From Methylobacterium sp. (GTDB lineage: Bacteria > Pseudomonadota > Alphaproteobacteria > Rhizobiales > Beijerinckiaceae): a DNA stretch of 64,000 nucleotides. This document shows positions 62,532 to 64,000 of the stretch, piece after piece; within the stretch, counting starts at the first letter, position 1; each line of letters opens with the position of its first letter. The notes beneath the pieces are model-generated. The model saw only the letters and a list, made by a program, of their open reading frames with translations, was not told the DNA's origin and searched no databases. The translations under genes were made by a program, and so were the position numbers. Location of the stretch: assembly GCA_020252645.1 (NCBI GenBank), contig JADCCN010000012.1:5001-69000 (forward strand), given 5' to 3'.

Positions 62532-64000
62532 TCACTCCGCCGCCTTGGCGAGGGTCGCCTGCGCCGCCTTCCACACCGCCTGCGGCGTGGCCGGCATCGC
62601 AACATTCTCGTGGCCGAGCGCATCGGTGATCGCGTTCATCACCGCCGCGGGGGCCGCGATCGCCCCTGCCTCGCCACAGCCCTTGATGCCCAGCGGGTTC
62701 GAGGGGCAGGGCGTGATGGTCGTGCCGATCGCGAAGCTCGGCAGATCCGCCGCGCGCGGCATGGCATAATCCATGTAGCTCGCGGTGAGCAGCTGGCCGT
62801 TCTGATCATAGATCGCGCCTTCGAGCAAAGCCTGGCCCACGCCCTGCGCGATGCCGCCATGCACCTGCCCCTCGACGATCATCGGGTTGATGATGTTGCC
62901 GAAATCGTCGACGGCGGTCCATTTCTCGATTTGTGTCACGCCGGTCTCGGGGTCGATCTCGACCTCGCAGACATGCACGCCCGAGGGGAAGGTGAAGTTG
63001 GTGGGATCGTAGAACGCCCCCTCCTTCAGCCCCGGCTCGAGCTGCTGGCCCGTAAACTTGTGGGCAATATAGGCCTGAAGCGCGACAGAGCCGAAATCAA
63101 TCGCCTTGTCCGTGCCCTTCACCGAGAACTTGCCATCCTTGAACTCGATATCGGCCTCGCTGGCCTCGAGCACGAAGGATGCGACCTTCTTGGCCTTGGC
63201 CTCGATCTTGTCGAGCGCCTTGGCGATCGCGCTCATGCCCACCGCGCCGGAGCGGGAGCCATAGGTGCCCATGCCCATCTGCACCTTGTCGGTGTCGCCA
63301 TGGACGATGGACACATTGTCGATCGGAATGCCCAGGCGATCCGAGACAAGCTGCGCGAAGGTGGTCTCGTGGCCCTGCCCGTGGCTATGCGAGCCGGTGA
63401 GGATTTCCACGGTGCCGATGGGGTTCACGCGGACTTCCGCCGATTCCCACAGGCCGACGCCCGCGCCGAGCGAGCCCACCGCCGCCGAAGGCGCGATGCC
63501 GCAGGCCTCGATATAGGCGGAATAGCCGATGCCGCGCAGCATGCCGCGCTTCGCGCTGTCGCGCTTGCGCTTCGCAAAGCCCTTGACGTCATGCATGGCC
63601 AGGGCCTTGGCGAGCGAAGCGTTATAATCCCCCGCATCATAGCACATGATGACCGGGGTCTGGTGCGGGAACTTCCGGATGAAGTTCTTGCGGCGGAAAT
63701 TCGCCGGCTCCTCCCCCAGTTCGCGCGCCGCGACTTCCACCATGCGCTCGATGACGAAGGTCGCCTCCGGGCGGCCCGCCCCGCGATAGGCATCGACCGG
63801 CGCGGTGTTGGTGTAAACAGCCTCGACCTCGCAATAGATGGCCGGGATATCATATTGCCCCGAGAGCAGGGGCGCATAGAGATAGGTCGGCACCGAGGAG
63901 GCGAAGGTCGAAAGATAGGCGCCGAGATTGGCGCGGGTCTTCACGCGAAGGCCGAGGATCCTGCCATCCTCGCCGATGGCCATCTCGGCATGGGTGAGAT
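62532..64000 (-). CDS. coxL: Molybdenum hydroxylase large subunit, form II CoxL-like, 5' end beyond window
   Basis: The xanthine-dehydrogenase-superfamily large subunit binds the Mo-pterin. The active-site loop reads [26 protein letters not shown] marks form II CoxL-like enzymes, as opposed to AYxCSFR of true aerobic CO dehydrogenase, so CO oxidation is not assured. [22 protein letters not shown] and the closing [18 protein letters not shown] with the catalytic Glu are intact. The frame continues upstream of the track Met at 63983 (LTHAE...) to the window edge. The small 2Fe-2S subunit is not in the window. Confidence 0.93.
   Translation of the reverse strand, partial: LTHAEMAIGEDGRILGLRVKTRANLGAYLSTFASSVPTYLYAPLLSGQYDIPAIYCEVEAVYTNTAPVDAYRGAGRPEATFVIERMVEVAARELGEEPANFRRKNFIRKFPHQTPVIMCYDAGDYNASLAKALAMHDVKGFAKRKRDSAKRGMLRGIGYSAYIEACGIAPSAAVGSLGAGVGLWESAEVRVNPIGTVEILTGSHSHGQGHETTFAQLVSDRLGIPIDNVSIVHGDTDKVQMGMGTYGSRSGAVGMSAIAKALDKIEAKAKKVASFVLEASEADIEFKDGKFSVKGTDKAIDFGSVALQAYIAHKFTGQQLEPGLKEGAFYDPTNFTFPSGVHVCEVEIDPETGVTQIEKWTAVDDFGNIINPMIVEGQVHGGIAQGVGQALLEGAIYDQNGQLLTASYMDYAMPRAADLPSFAIGTTITPCPSNPLGIKGCGEAGAIAAPAAVMNAITDALGHENVAMPATPQAVWKAAQATLAKAAE

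Noticed and set aside
62532-64000. True aerobic CO dehydrogenase (form I CoxL)
   Set aside because: The active-site loop reads AYRGAGR, the form II type, rather than AYxCSFR.

Overview
The window is a GC-rich alphaproteobacterial chromosome segment, most likely from the Hyphomicrobiales (Rhizobiales). This rests on gene order and family content, not on a database search: purL-bolA-grxD, argH-lptM-lysA followed by a TIGR02302-type protein, a twin-transmembrane protein near a PduO-type cobalamin adenosyltransferase and etfBA, a BcsS-type protein, and many intergenic palindromes carrying an ACCGG..TCCACTT core.

Layout. 0-7.4 kb: an M23 peptidase cut by the left edge, a sensorless hybrid kinase, an AEC transporter, gluQ, an AlkA-type glycosylase, two related PAS_5-like proteins and a repeat-rich gap. 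7.4-21.9 kb: housekeeping genes (purL, bolA, grxD, a TlpA-type thioredoxin, argH, lptM, lysA, a TIGR02302-type protein, cobalamin adenosyltransferase, etfBA, 3-hydroxyacyl-CoA dehydrogenase), with a DUF1905 gene broken by a small palindromic element and a frameshifted lipid A deacylase. 22-30 kb: accessory DNA holding an AT-rich coiled-coil membrane protein, a GIY-YIG gene flanked by two copies of the start of a kelch gene, an HNH gene, dsbB and DedA-type genes, and a tRNA-Leu(CAA) followed by a low-GC restriction-modification pair.

30-45 kb is the most distinctive part: two operons apparently for uptake and complete breakdown of an N-heterocycle. The minus-strand operon holds two substrate-binding proteins, one ABC permease/ATPase pair, an SDR, a dihydroorotase/allantoinase-type enzyme, an ATZ/TRZ-type amidohydrolase and a ring-opening AtzD/barbiturase-family enzyme. 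A LysR gene is divergent from it. The plus-strand operon encodes AtzF-, AtzG-, AtzE- and AtzH-like proteins and has a strong sigma-54 promoter match upstream, which fits nitrogen control. Together they could take a ring such as cyanuric acid through carboxybiuret, dicarboxyurea and allophanate to ammonia and CO2. A xanthine phosphoribosyltransferase gene follows.

45-53 kb: cinA, an FkbM methyltransferase, map, radC, a GGDEF-EAL protein, an ExoD-type protein and a BcsS-type protein. 53-64 kb: a minus-strand cluster running from a form II CoxL/CoxM molybdenum hydroxylase (CoxL cut by the right edge) through CoxD, a Cys-cluster protein, CoxE, split XdhC, a MoeA-like and a MobA-like protein, ending in an SDR, DUF2256 and FeS-photolyase trio.

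Bipartite palindromic elements flanked by TA are scattered throughout. One insertion can be reversed on paper to restore an open reading frame. At four other loci the elements lie exactly at the stop codons of six genes and recreate TAG.
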